This document shows positions 16,720 through 27,081 of a stretch of 43,508 bases of DNA, piece by piece. The notes under the pieces were generated by a model, which did no database searches, was not told the DNA's origin, and saw only the letters and a list, made by a program, of their open reading frames with translations. The translations under genes and the position numbers were made by a program. The stretch is taken from contig CALCCG010000034.1 in the NCBI GenBank assembly GCA_937899785.1, forward strand, positions 1-43,508, written 5' to 3'. Position 1 is the stretch's first letter, and every line of letters begins with the position of its first letter. The DNA comes from an uncultured Erythrobacter sp. (lineage in GTDB: Bacteria > Pseudomonadota > Alphaproteobacteria > Sphingomonadales > Sphingomonadaceae).

Positions 16720-17793
16720 CTAAGAAATCCCCTCACGCTTCAGCAATTCGCGCTTGATCTCAGGGCCATAGGCATAGCCGCCGATCGAGCCATCGGCCTG
16801 CACCACCCGGTGGCATGGGATAAGGACAGCGATGTTGTTGGCCCCGTTGGCGCTGCCGACCGCGCGGCTGGCCTTGGGATTGCCGAGCGCCGCGGCGAGC
16901 TCTCCGTAAGAGCGTGTCTCGCCCGCCGGGATATCGCGCAAGGCCGCCCAGACGCGCTGCTGGAAGGCGGTGCCTTTGACATCGAGCGGGATCGCCGCGC
17001 CCCCTCCATTTGGGCCGCCTTTGCCCGGTTCTTCGACCGCGGCGACGACCTGTTGGAAAAGGGACGCAAAATCGTCGCCCGCTTCGACCAGATCCGCTTT
17101 GGGAAAGCGCGCGGCGAGCTCCGCCTCGCCCTCATCAAACGCGAGGCAGCACACGCCCTTGGACGTCGCCGCGACCAGCATCGCGCCCAAAGAGGTGGGG
17201 ATCACGCTCCAATGGATCCGCCGCCCCGCCCCGCCCTTGGCCCAATCGCTTGCGCTCATACCCAATTTGCCTTTCATCTCATCGTAGAACCGCGAGGGCG
17301 CCGAATAGCCCGCCGCGTAAAGCGCATCGCTTACGCCCGCCCCACTTGCCAGCTGCGCGCGCACGCGTTCTTCGCGCAAGGCGCGGGCAAACGCGGCCGG
17401 GGACAGACCCACAGTGCGGGTGAAGAGCCGCTGGAAATGCGCGGGCGAGTAGCCGGTAAGCTCGGAGAGATCCTCAAGCGTCACGCTCTCGCCCTCAACG
17501 CTCGCCGCGCGGATCGCGGCAATCGCGGCGAGCACGCAGGCCTCTTCCGCGCTTTGCGTATCGGGCGAGCAGCGTTTGCAGGGGCGCAATCCTGCCGCGC
17601 GCGCGTCGGCCGGCGTGGCGTAAAAGCGGACATTGCGGCGCAAGGGCGCGCGCGCCGGGCAGCTCGGGCGGCAGTATATCCCGGTCGAGTGCACGCCGGT
17701 CACAAACGCGCCGTCAAACCGGCGGTCTTTCGCAAGCGCGATCTGCCAGCGTTCATCGTCGGTCAGGGTGTCTTTGTGTGTCATATCGATCAT
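16720..17793 (-). CDS. ada: Bifunctional Ada: methylphosphotriester sensor/AraC regulator and O6-methylguanine-DNA methyltransferase
   Basis: Ada is a DNA alkylation-repair protein and its own transcriptional activator. The 357 residues match full-length Ada. The N-terminal zinc domain has four cysteines, C41 and C45 in IYCRPSC and C72 and C75 in RPCKRC. It is followed by an AraC-type HTH (about 85-190, with YSPAHFQRLFTRTVGLSP). The methyltransferase domain at the C-terminus holds the active-site IPCHRVV (C327) preceded by ANGANNIAVL. In known Ada, the first cysteine of the N-terminal domain accepts a methyl group from phosphotriesters. The ATG at 17793 or the one at 17784 could start it. It is upstream of the EamA gene on the same strand. 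Confidence 0.95.
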   Translation of the reverse strand: MIDMTHKDTLTDDERWQIALAKDRRFDGAFVTGVHSTGIYCRPSCPARAPLRRNVRFYATPADARAAGLRPCKRCSPDTQSAEEACVLAAIAAIRAASVEGESVTLEDLSELTGYSPAHFQRLFTRTVGLSPAAFARALREERVRAQLASGAGVSDALYAAGYSAPSRFYDEMKGKLGMSASDWAKGGAGRRIHWSVIPTSLGAMLVAATSKGVCCLAFDEGEAELAARFPKADLVEAGDDFASLFQQVVAAVEEPGKGGPNGGGAAIPLDVKGTAFQQRVWAALRDIPAGETRSYGELAAALGNPKASRAVGSANGANNIAVLIPCHRVVQADGSIGGYAYGPEIKRELLKREGIS

Positions 17794-17937
17794 CTAGCGG
17801 ATCGCGCCGCGCGGCGCGTCCCGAACCTTGCGCTCAACCTTTCGCAACAACAACCAACAGGTTCATTGCCCTGCAACACGCGATTTGGATAATACAAAAG
17901 AGATTTTGCGGTTCTTCGTTGAAAATGGGGCAATAGA

Positions 17938-19821
17938 ATGAAGGTCAACGCGCTTTTGATACTTGGCACAGGATTGAGCGCGCTCGCTGCGCTGCCGGGC
18001 TATTCCCAGACATCGAGCGAGGCGGCGCTCGAAGCCTCGTGCCGCACGACCGAGGTGACTATGCCCGATTCGTGCCCGTGCACGGTTACCAAAGCGCGCG
18101 AAGTTGGCCTCAACGACGCGGAACTTGCTTCGCTGTTCAAGGATGACGGGCATTCGCAGCCGGTCGACCAGAGCAAATATGGCGCGTTCTGGCAGGTGAA
18201 GTCGCAATGCATCGCCGACACAATGATGGCCAGCCTCGGTGTGTCGAACGGCAATCCGCTGCCCGGGATTCCCGCCAATATGCGCCCGCAAATGCCGGGC
18301 GCGCAGCCGCCTGCACCCGCACCGGCCACAGCGCCAACCGCCCCGCCGCCGTCGCCCGCTTTGGACACCCCGCCCTCGGTCGCGACCTCGACCCGCAGCG
18401 CGCCGCCGGTCACCTCGACACAGGCGCCCGCCGCTGAGCTTGGTCTGGCAACCGCGTCAACTTCACTCACGGCCATCGCGCCAGCCGGGGTTGCAACGTC
18501 CACCAAGGTGACGACCAGAGAGAATGGCGACGAGGTGGTCGAGACCAAATACGCCTTCCAGGGCAGCGACTATTACTTCAATTACAACAAGGTGTTGGAG
18601 GGAATGCCGGGCGTGCTGGAAAGAGCGCGCGGCCTGCTGGCGGAGGACCTCGCGCGGATCGCTGAATTTGATGGCCCGTCCGGTCAATCCTATCGCGATG
18701 AGGAGAACACGTTCTGGTCTATCGGAACCCAGCTTGGCCCTCTCGCGCCGATTATCGCCTCGGGCTACACCAACAATCGCCCGGCCGGACAATTCCTCTA
18801 TTCAGGGATTTACGACACGAAGCTGGGGCGCGAGATCGCCTGGTCGGATGTGTTCGAGCCGCGCGTGTGGAACGGCGCTATCCGCGAGCATTACTGCGCC
18901 GGCCTTCAGGCGGAACGGTTTGAGAAAGATACGTGGGAATACAGCGTGTTCTGCCCGGACTTCGAAAGCTTGATGATCGATTTCGAACCGCAGGATGATG
19001 GCACGCTCAAACTGTCCTTTGCCGCTTACAACGGGGTTGCGGGTTCGTATGGGGAAGGGCCCTATGAAAGCGTGGTGCCGCTGACCGCCAAGCTGCTCGC
19101 CGCGGTGCGCCCGGCCTATCGCGACGCCTTTGCCGAGTTTGCGCCCTCCACCGAGCAGCCGCTGATCGCGCGCGAGGGGCGTCAGCACTACCCTACCCCG
19201 CACTACATGGACCGCGACACCGTCAATCTCGATTTCGACTACAGCTGGAACGGGGCACAGGTCTCATCCTATAGCGGGCTCAGCTGGGAATTGCGCAAAC
19301 GCGCCGCCGAAGACTTCGCGATCATGAGCGCGCGCGCCGATGAAATGGTCGCGAGCGGCCAGCCCGGTCCGATCCAGTTTGAAGTGCTGTGGACCATGGG
19401 CGATCCGGTGGGCAAGCGGCTCACGAATGTCCGGTTCCTCGAAGTCGCAGTGGTCAAGGGGCGCGAAAAGCTCCTGCACGAACGAGAGGGCGACACCATC
19501 TTATGGGACAACACCGACAATCAGGAGGTGATGCTCAAGGATATCTTCCCGCGCGATTGGAACACGACGATCCCCGCGAACCTTTGCAGTTCGCTCAATG
19601 ACAATCTGGTGGCTCAGGGCAAAGGGCGTATGGCGACCTGTCCCACGATTGAAGACACGCAAGTCTCCTTCATGATCGGAATGGATGGCGACCACTTCCT
19701 CAACTTTCAGCTGCTGGGTCGCTACAAGGATGTGATCAACGGAGGTTGGACCATCCCGGTGACCAAGCCGATAAAGGCGCGGGCCAACCCCAAATATCGC
19801 GGCGATCTGGTGGTCTATTGA
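17938..19821 (+). CDS. Exported protein with two copies of a DUF3298/RsiV-like domain
   Basis: This 627-residue protein has a signal peptide (about 1-24). Three parts follow: a small Cys-rich head (C35, C46, C48, C91), a Pro/Ala/Thr-rich linker (about 113-190), and two modules of about 190 residues (205-396 and 429-622) that align with each other. The pairs are EIAWSDVFEPRVW with EVMLKDIFPRDWN, and FCPDFESLMIDFE with TCPTIEDTQVSFM. Each module has a Cys before (C320/C550) and after (C339/C568) the loop, which may be disulfides. The first module's SGIYDTKLGREIAWSDVF resembles the DUF3298/RsiV-like domain of cell-envelope sensing proteins. I do not recognise a precise function. It is followed by two trypsin-like protease genes on the same strand (80 and 71 bp gaps). 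Confidence 0.75.
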   Translation: MKVNALLILGTGLSALAALPGYSQTSSEAALEASCRTTEVTMPDSCPCTVTKAREVGLNDAELASLFKDDGHSQPVDQSKYGAFWQVKSQCIADTMMASLGVSNGNPLPGIPANMRPQMPGAQPPAPAPATAPTAPPPSPALDTPPSVATSTRSAPPVTSTQAPAAELGLATASTSLTAIAPAGVATSTKVTTRENGDEVVETKYAFQGSDYYFNYNKVLEGMPGVLERARGLLAEDLARIAEFDGPSGQSYRDEENTFWSIGTQLGPLAPIIASGYTNNRPAGQFLYSGIYDTKLGREIAWSDVFEPRVWNGAIREHYCAGLQAERFEKDTWEYSVFCPDFESLMIDFEPQDDGTLKLSFAAYNGVAGSYGEGPYESVVPLTAKLLAAVRPAYRDAFAEFAPSTEQPLIAREGRQHYPTPHYMDRDTVNLDFDYSWNGAQVSSYSGLSWELRKRAAEDFAIMSARADEMVASGQPGPIQFEVLWTMGDPVGKRLTNVRFLEVAVVKGREKLLHEREGDTILWDNTDNQEVMLKDIFPRDWNTTIPANLCSSLNDNLVAQGKGRMATCPTIEDTQVSFMIGMDGDHFLNFQLLGRYKDVINGGWTIPVTKPIKARANPKYRGDLVVY

Positions 19822-19901
19822 CCGCTTAAGCCTTTTGCACGGTGGGTGGAGGGTCGTCCCGATGTTGCACCGGGCTGGCGGCTGGGCCTAAAGCCGTCGC
19901 C

Positions 19902-21545
19902 ATGATCCGTCTCTGGTGCCTTTCTTGCGCCCTTATGGGCAGCCTTGTGGTCGCTTTGGCTGGCCCGGCGCACGCCGATCCGGGCGATGTCGACGCGGCG
20001 GCGCGCGGGGTTGTGCGGGTTGTTCTGATCGACACACAAGGGCCGGAGGGCGAGGCGGCGGTCAGTCCCGTCAGCCATGGCAGCGGCTTTGCGGTGACGC
20101 CGACGCTGATTGTCACCAACGCCCATGTCATCCGCGAGGCTTTGCAAGACGACACGCTGCGCATTGGTGTTGTCCCATCGGAAAGCGTCGGGGACACCGG
20201 CAACGGTGCGTTTGCGCGCGCGGTTTCGGTGTCTCCGCGCAACGACCTGGCGCTGCTTGAGATCGCTGAGGATGGCTTGCGCCTGCCACCCTTGACCGTG
20301 GCCGGGGTGGTGAGCGGTGACATGGGCGAGGTGTCGGCGGTTGGCTACCCGATGAATGTAGACCTCGCGCAGGGGCTGGAGATTGCCGATATCTTCGACG
20401 CGCAGCCGCCGGTTAAAAGCCGCGGCTTTCTATCGGGGCAACGTCCCAGCCGGCAGTTTGACACGCTGCTCCACACCGCACCGATTGCGCGGGGCAATTC
20501 GGGCGGGCCATTGCTCGATTCCTGCGGACGTGTGGTGGGCGTCAATTCCTTTGGTGCGGATTCGGATGGGTCGGACGCGGAGTTTTACTTTGCGGTCTCG
20601 CTGCGCGAACTTCTGCCCTTCCTGCGCGCCAACGATGTTGAGCCGATCACGAACGCCTTGCCCTGCCGCTCGATCGATGAACTGAACGCGGCCGAACTGT
20701 CCCGCTTCGAAGCGCAGCGCGCCGAGGCCCGCGAGCGTATAACCGCGCGCGACGCGCGCCTGCGCGAGGCGCGTGAAGCGGCGCGCGACCAGGCGCTGCT
20801 CGAGATTTCCGAAGCGCGCGACAACGCCATCGCTCTTGCGCTGGTCTTGCTGTTACTTGGTGTCCTTGCCGCCGGGATCGCTGCACGGTTGCGACGCAGC
20901 GCGCCGATCGCCGACGGCCAGGGCGAGCAACCCGCCCCCACTCCAGCGCCCGAACCGCGCGTGATCATCGCCGCCGGCCTTGCGGGCGCGTGTTTTATCG
21001 CGATGGTGCTTGTGTGGGTGACCCGCCCCGGATTTGCCGAACTGGAAGATCGTATCACAGCGCTGCTTGGCGACACTCAAGGGGCTGGCGAGGACGACAC
21101 CCAGCCTCCTTCGCTCGCCGGGGATGGCACTTTGATCTGCACTTTCATTCCCGAACGCAGCCGTGTCACCGGCGCGCGCATTGACGATGTGGAATTCGAT
21201 TGGGCGGCCGATGGCTGCGTCAACGGCCGCACGCAATACGGAATGATTGGCGGGGAATGGACCCGCGTGTTCGTGGCCGACGATCAAACCGCGGTTTCGA
21301 TCAACGTCTACGATCCGCAAAGCCGTATCTTCCGCACGGATCGCTACCTGGTCGGCCGCGCCGCGATGAACGCGGCGCGCGAGGCGCGCAACGCATACAC
21401 CCCGCCCGCATGCGGAATAACCGACGCCGCGCGCGTTTTGGGCGAACAGCAAGCGGCCGTTATCGCCGGCTTGCCTGACCGTCCCAACGAACGGGTTGTC
21501 TATTCGTGCGAAGCGGCCGGGCCACGCCCGCAAAATCAACAATAG
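19902..21545 (+). CDS. Membrane-anchored trypsin-like serine protease, first of a tandem pair
   Basis: This 547-residue envelope protein has a signal peptide (1-25, ending GPAHA), then a chymotrypsin/trypsin-fold domain (about 30-245) with the full triad H75 (TNAHVI), D115 (NDLALL) and S200 (GNSGGP). A charged Arg/Ala/Glu-rich helix (258-308) leads into two membrane spans (about 309-327 and 354-373) separated by a Pro-rich loop. After the second span comes a C-terminal region of about 170 residues (374-547), expected to face the periplasm, with cysteines C413, C439, C504 and C536. No PDZ domain is visible, unlike DegP/DegS. The ATG at 19902 starts the signal peptide. The next gene encodes a paralog with the same layout. 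Substrate unknown. Confidence 0.82.
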   Translation: MIRLWCLSCALMGSLVVALAGPAHADPGDVDAAARGVVRVVLIDTQGPEGEAAVSPVSHGSGFAVTPTLIVTNAHVIREALQDDTLRIGVVPSESVGDTGNGAFARAVSVSPRNDLALLEIAEDGLRLPPLTVAGVVSGDMGEVSAVGYPMNVDLAQGLEIADIFDAQPPVKSRGFLSGQRPSRQFDTLLHTAPIARGNSGGPLLDSCGRVVGVNSFGADSDGSDAEFYFAVSLRELLPFLRANDVEPITNALPCRSIDELNAAELSRFEAQRAEARERITARDARLREAREAARDQALLEISEARDNAIALALVLLLLGVLAAGIAARLRRSAPIADGQGEQPAPTPAPEPRVIIAAGLAGACFIAMVLVWVTRPGFAELEDRITALLGDTQGAGEDDTQPPSLAGDGTLICTFIPERSRVTGARIDDVEFDWAADGCVNGRTQYGMIGGEWTRVFVADDQTAVSINVYDPQSRIFRTDRYLVGRAAMNAAREARNAYTPPACGITDAARVLGEQQAAVIAGLPDRPNERVVYSCEAAGPRPQNQQ

Positions 21546-21616
21546 TTTCAAACGGTCTTGTCCGAATCGGCCCAGCGCCCTTACGTTCAAGGGAGGTGCG
21601 ATTTACGGGGGTCTTC

Positions 21617-23212
21617 ATGTTCCGCAGACTTGTGTTCATTTTGCTGTTTTGCGCGCTTTGGCCGCAAGCTGTGCAAGCCGAACAACAAGACATTGAACTG
21701 GCCAAACGCGGAGTTGTGCGGATCGTGGTGGTCGAGCGCGGCCGGGGTGAGCCCATCGGGTTTGGCACTGGCTTTGCCATCTCCAACCGGAAGATCGTAA
21801 CCAATTGGCACGTGATCGAAGCGGTGCGCGACCGGAGATACCAGCGCGGCGTGGCGGTCTATGTGGTGCCGTCCGAAGGCGATGACCCGGCCCCTGTGCG
21901 TGTTCTGAAGGTCGATCGCGATCGCGATCTGGCGCTTTTGCAAACGCCGGACTCGCTGGCCTTGCCGCGCCTTACGCTGCTCGATCAGTCGGACATTGCA
22001 GGCCAGGAAGTCGTCGCGATCGGCTATCCCATCTCAAACGACCTGGCTCTGGTCGACAATGTCGGGGCGCTCTTGCGACGGTTGCAACGCTCAACCCCGC
22101 CCGTGCCGACCGATGGCCGGATCGGGTCAAGGCAGGTCTTCAAATCGCGGGTCGAGGTGTGGTCGCACAGCGCCACCATCTCACCAGGCAATTCGGGCGG
22201 ACCGCTGGTCGATGATTGCGGGCGGGTGGGTGGCGTGAACACCTTCATCTCCTCGCCCGATTTGCCGGGACAGCTCAACTACTCGGTGACCATGAGCGAG
22301 GTGTTCGAGTTTCTGGGCACCTATCGGAACGAGGACACAGCGATCTCCTCCTTCGCGTGCCGCCCGCGCGCTGAGATCGAAGCGGCGCGGGCGCAATATC
22401 TCGAAGAGGAACTGGCCGAAGCCTCATTGCGAAAGGCCAATTTCGAAGCGAGCCAGACCCGGTTGATCGAAGAGGCGGAAACGAGCGCGTCCTCGCAAAA
22501 GACCGGCCTCATCCTTTTGGCGATCGTTCTTGTCCTCGCCGGCTTTGGCGCGGGCGCGTACGCGGTGACGCAGGCCCAGGGCGGCGGAGCCGGTGGCAAG
22601 CGCGCTGGCCGACGTCGAGGGCGCAAGCGCCGTGGCAAAGGCGGCGCAGGCGGCAATTCCACGGTCCTGCTCGCAGGCGCAGGAGGAGCGATTGCGGTGG
22701 CGGCGGGCCTCGTCACGCTCGCCTTCATTCCGGGCGAAGGCGACGCCAGGGATGCCATCGCCCCTGAGCTTGAGAAGCTGAAGACCGACTTTGCCGCAGG
22801 GCCGAACGCGCTGCGCGAAGGGCCGCTGCGCTGCTCTCTCAACGAAGACCTCAGCGTCATTCGCGGCGCCCCGGAACGCGAGGTGACGTTTGAATACCGC
22901 GACGAGGGCTGTCACGGCTCGACCCAATATGCGAGCCAGGACGGCGCGTGGGCGCGCGTCTTTGTGCCGCGAGAGGACAACAAGGCCCGGCTGGCCATCA
23001 TTGATCCGGCCTTGCGCGAATACCGCAATGAGATTTTCATGCTCGGCCGCGCGCAATGGGCCGAAGTGCGCGAGCGGCAAATGGAAAGCTCCGCCCCGTC
23101 ATGTGGAGCGCAGTCCGGGCCGGAGACGGTGGCGCGCCTCCAAAACCCGGTCCTCGACATGCTGCCCGAAGAGCCCAACGAGGAATGGATCTACACCTGC
23201 AGCAATGAATGA
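21617..23212 (+). CDS. Membrane-anchored trypsin-like serine protease, second of a tandem pair
   Basis: This 531-residue protein has a signal peptide (1-21), a trypsin-like domain with H65 (TNWHVI), D104 (DRDLALLQ) and S193 (PGNSGGPLV), a charged Glu/Ala-rich helix (about 252-290), and two membrane spans (about 297-317 and 348-371). The short loop between the spans is extremely basic (328-343, KRAGRRRGRKRRGKG) and would lie in the cytoplasm. The C-terminal region (about 372-531) has cysteines at C406, C432, C496 and C528 in positions matching the first protease. No PDZ domain is visible. The ATG at 21617 begins the signal peptide after a purine-rich ACGGGGG. A small membrane-protein gene follows 75 bp downstream. 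Confidence 0.82.
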   Translation: MFRRLVFILLFCALWPQAVQAEQQDIELAKRGVVRIVVVERGRGEPIGFGTGFAISNRKIVTNWHVIEAVRDRRYQRGVAVYVVPSEGDDPAPVRVLKVDRDRDLALLQTPDSLALPRLTLLDQSDIAGQEVVAIGYPISNDLALVDNVGALLRRLQRSTPPVPTDGRIGSRQVFKSRVEVWSHSATISPGNSGGPLVDDCGRVGGVNTFISSPDLPGQLNYSVTMSEVFEFLGTYRNEDTAISSFACRPRAEIEAARAQYLEEELAEASLRKANFEASQTRLIEEAETSASSQKTGLILLAIVLVLAGFGAGAYAVTQAQGGGAGGKRAGRRRGRKRRGKGGAGGNSTVLLAGAGGAIAVAAGLVTLAFIPGEGDARDAIAPELEKLKTDFAAGPNALREGPLRCSLNEDLSVIRGAPEREVTFEYRDEGCHGSTQYASQDGAWARVFVPREDNKARLAIIDPALREYRNEIFMLGRAQWAEVRERQMESSAPSCGAQSGPETVARLQNPVLDMLPEEPNEEWIYTCSNE

Positions 23213-23287
23213 AACCCGGCTTTCTTTCGCCCACGCTGATGTGCGAACCGGGCGTTTTGGGTCCGCTTATGAAAGGCGGCATTCCTG

Positions 23288-23857
23288 ATGCAGCAGGCGC
23301 TGGTTCTGGCCTCTGTCGTGCTCGGCGTTGCGATCGCGTTTGAGCTTGATCACTTCAACAAGGTGGTGCGCGCCAAGAATGTGAGGTGGCACTGGGCGCA
23401 GCCGCTGTTCGCCGCCTTTGTACTGCTGGCCATCCTCGCCTTTTGGTGGAGCGCGGTGATCTATACGACCGGACCCGACGCCGACACCGAAATGAGCCTT
23501 GGGGCGTTTCTGCCGCTGATGCTGCAAATGATCCTTTTGGCCCTGATGGCCGCGGTGTCCTTTCCCGATACGATACCGGAGGAAGGCCTCGATCTGGCCG
23601 AATACTATCAGGAAAATCGCGTCTATCAGTGGTCGCTCTTCCTCGCCTATTTCGGGTTGGTTCACACCGCTTACGTTATCGCCACCGCGCGCGCGGCGAC
23701 CTCGATCGCCGATATGTGGGTGGTGGTGCCCGACACGATCATGGTGGGCCTCTTCTCACTCATGATCTTCGCCCGCAAATGGTGGCAGGTGGCGCTTGGT
23801 TTTGCGGTGTTCTCTTTCATCCCGGTCGTCTGGGCGACACGGCTCATACTGAACTGA
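23288..23857 (+). CDS. Small multi-span membrane protein of unknown function
   Basis: This 189-residue protein appears to be entirely membrane-embedded. Hydrophobic segments are at about 3-18, 41-63, 74-93, 117-135, 147-160 and 166-186, joined by short loops, one carrying PDTIPEEGLDLAEYYQENR. The ATG at 23288 is preceded by GAAAGGCGG, a good ribosome site. I recognise no family motif. It is on the same strand as the protease pair, 75 bp downstream, so it might share a transcript and its topology might support those proteases, but this is only positional inference. It converges with the dioxygenase gene (59 bp). Confidence that it is a real gene is fair. Confidence 0.7.
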   Translation: MQQALVLASVVLGVAIAFELDHFNKVVRAKNVRWHWAQPLFAAFVLLAILAFWWSAVIYTTGPDADTEMSLGAFLPLMLQMILLALMAAVSFPDTIPEEGLDLAEYYQENRVYQWSLFLAYFGLVHTAYVIATARAATSIADMWVVVPDTIMVGLFSLMIFARKWWQVALGFAVFSFIPVVWATRLILN

Positions 23858-23916
23858 TCGAGCGCAAAGAGGGCGAGCCGGTCAGACCATCACGCCTGAC
23901 CAGCATCGGCGCCCGA

Positions 23917-24744
23917 CTACGCCGCCAGCGCTTCACCTGAGAGCGTGATGCGGTGCATTTCGCGGTAGTGACCGGCGTAATCGTTGATCGCGTTGTGCCA
24001 GCTTGTGCGGTTGTCCCAGATTGCGACCGTGCCCGGCTTCCATTGCAGCCGGCACTGGTTGTCATCGGTCAGCGCCGCATCGAAAAGCTCTTCGAGCAGC
24101 GGGCGACTTTCCTCCGGCGTCTGCCCGACGAAATTGATCGTGAAGGCGCGGTTGACATAGAGCAGCTTGCGCCCCGTATGCGGGTGACGGATCACAACCG
24201 GGTGGACCGCGCCGGTTTCGAGATCCTGCCCGCGCAAAGTCGCGCCCTGATCGGTCTGCGCGTAAATGCCATCGGCTTTGTAGACATGATCCGCCGTGTG
24301 GAAGGCTTCGAGCCCTTCGATCCGCGTCTTGAGATCATCCGAAAGAGCGTCATACGCCGCGCCCATATGCGCCCACATCGTGTCGCCTCCGGTGGGCGGC
24401 AATTCGCGCGCGACCAGAACCGAGCCCATCGCCGGGATCTGATCATAGGAATGGTCGGTGTGCCACGCCCCTCCGATATTGACCACCTGATCGGGTTCTT
24501 TCTTGACGATCGCAATCTCGGCGTAGTCTTTGGTGAGCGGAAAGTAGTTGTTGATGTCGATCCCGCCCCAACGGCGGCCAAACTTGATATGGTCTTCTTT
24601 GGAGAAGGTCTGATCGCGGAAAACAGCCACGCCATGCTCGTAAATGGCGTTCCTGATGTCCTCCATTTCCGCATCGCTGCACGTCGCCAGCGCGACACCG
24701 GAAATCTCGACCCCGCATTGGGGGGCCATCGCTGTCAGTTTCAT
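23917..24744 (-). CDS. TauD/TfdA family dioxygenase (Fe(II)/alpha-ketoglutarate-dependent)
   Basis: This 275-residue cytoplasmic enzyme has the iron facial triad of the TauD/TfdA family, with HxD at H95/D97 in AWHTDHS and the distal H250 in TSWHNAIND. The alpha-ketoglutarate-binding arginine is R261 or R265 (REMHRIT), and GGDTMWAHM follows the HxD as usual. Family members hydroxylate taurine, alkylsulfates or 2,4-D, but the substrate cannot be chosen here. The ATG at 24742-24744 follows GAGAGAG and gives the family's normal N-terminus; the upstream Met at 24771 lengthens it without homology. It diverges from the ATP synthase operon, with 200 bp between the two start codons. Confidence 0.9.
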   Translation of the reverse strand: MKLTAMAPQCGVEISGVALATCSDAEMEDIRNAIYEHGVAVFRDQTFSKEDHIKFGRRWGGIDINNYFPLTKDYAEIAIVKKEPDQVVNIGGAWHTDHSYDQIPAMGSVLVARELPPTGGDTMWAHMGAAYDALSDDLKTRIEGLEAFHTADHVYKADGIYAQTDQGATLRGQDLETGAVHPVVIRHPHTGRKLLYVNRAFTINFVGQTPEESRPLLEELFDAALTDDNQCRLQWKPGTVAIWDNRTSWHNAINDYAGHYREMHRITLSGEALAA

Positions 24745-24764
24745 TGCTCTCTCCCACGTGACTT

Positions 24765-24795
24765 TTGACACATTGGCCGCAAAATGGCTTACATT
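24765..24795 (+). promoter_or_regulatory. atpH: Candidate sigma-70-type promoter of the atpHAGDC operon
   Basis: A perfect -35 TTGACA at 24765-24770 is followed by a -10-like TACATT at 24790-24795 (spacer 19, slightly long; TTACAT with spacer 18 is also possible). It lies in the divergent region between the dioxygenase and atpH and points towards atpH. Confidence 0.4.
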
Positions 24796-24944
24796 AAAGC
24801 TCGTGTCCAGAGGGCGGCTTGCATCCTAGGAACCCCGGTGCTAGGCGCGCGCCAGCCTTGGACAGGGCCGCTCTCACGCGCCCGCTATTGGACAAGGCGA
24901 GACAAACACATTTTTTGCCCCTCCCAAGAAGGATGCACGAGCGC

Positions 24945-25499
24945 GTGGATATTTCCGCCGGTATACAGGCCAGCCTAGCAGGACGCTACGCTTCGGCCCT
25001 GTTCGAGCTAGCGAGCGAGAACGGAACGGTGACCTCTGTTGAAACCGATCTTGCGACTCTGGGCGCTGCCTTGAGCGAATCGGAAGAATTGGCGCGCGTC
25101 ACCACCAATCCGGAACTCTCGCGCTCCGCACAAGGCAAGGCGGTGGCTGGCGTGGCGAACCATCTGGGCCTTTCGGACCTCACCACCAATTTCCTCGGCG
25201 TGCTTGCGGCCAATCGCCGCTTGTCCGCGCTGCCCGGCATGATCGATGCGTTCAAAACCATCGCGGCGGCTCAGCGCGGCGAAGTGACCGCAACGGTCAC
25301 CAGCGCCCACCCGCTCAGCGACGCGCAGATCGATACGCTTAAGAACAAGCTGACTGTGCGCGAAGGCCGCACCGTCATGCTCACCGCCGATGTCGACCCC
25401 GAACTGCTCGGCGGTCTCGTTGTTACCATTGGATCGCAGCGCATTGATGCCTCGATCCGCACCCGTTTGAACTCGCTTGCACAGGCCATGAAGGCCTAA
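24945..25499 (+). CDS. atpH: F1 ATP synthase delta subunit (AtpH)
   Basis: This 184-residue protein is the OSCP-type delta stalk subunit that joins F1 to the membrane part of ATP synthase. Visible family segments are the [11 protein letters not shown] helix at the N-terminus, the [18 protein letters not shown] segment near residues 85-102 and the C-terminal [24 protein letters not shown]. The GTG at 24945 gives the family's usual length and lies 12 bp after AAGAAGG. The ATG at 24933 sits almost on that ribosome site and would add four residues. It is first in the atpHAGDC order, with the Fo genes elsewhere, as is usual in Alphaproteobacteria. Confidence 0.93.
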   Translation: MDISAGIQASLAGRYASALFELASENGTVTSVETDLATLGAALSESEELARVTTNPELSRSAQGKAVAGVANHLGLSDLTTNFLGVLAANRRLSALPGMIDAFKTIAAAQRGEVTATVTSAHPLSDAQIDTLKNKLTVREGRTVMLTADVDPELLGGLVVTIGSQRIDASIRTRLNSLAQAMKA

Positions 25500-27068
<1,569 letters not shown>

Positions 27069-27081
27069 GAGGTAGGCTCAC

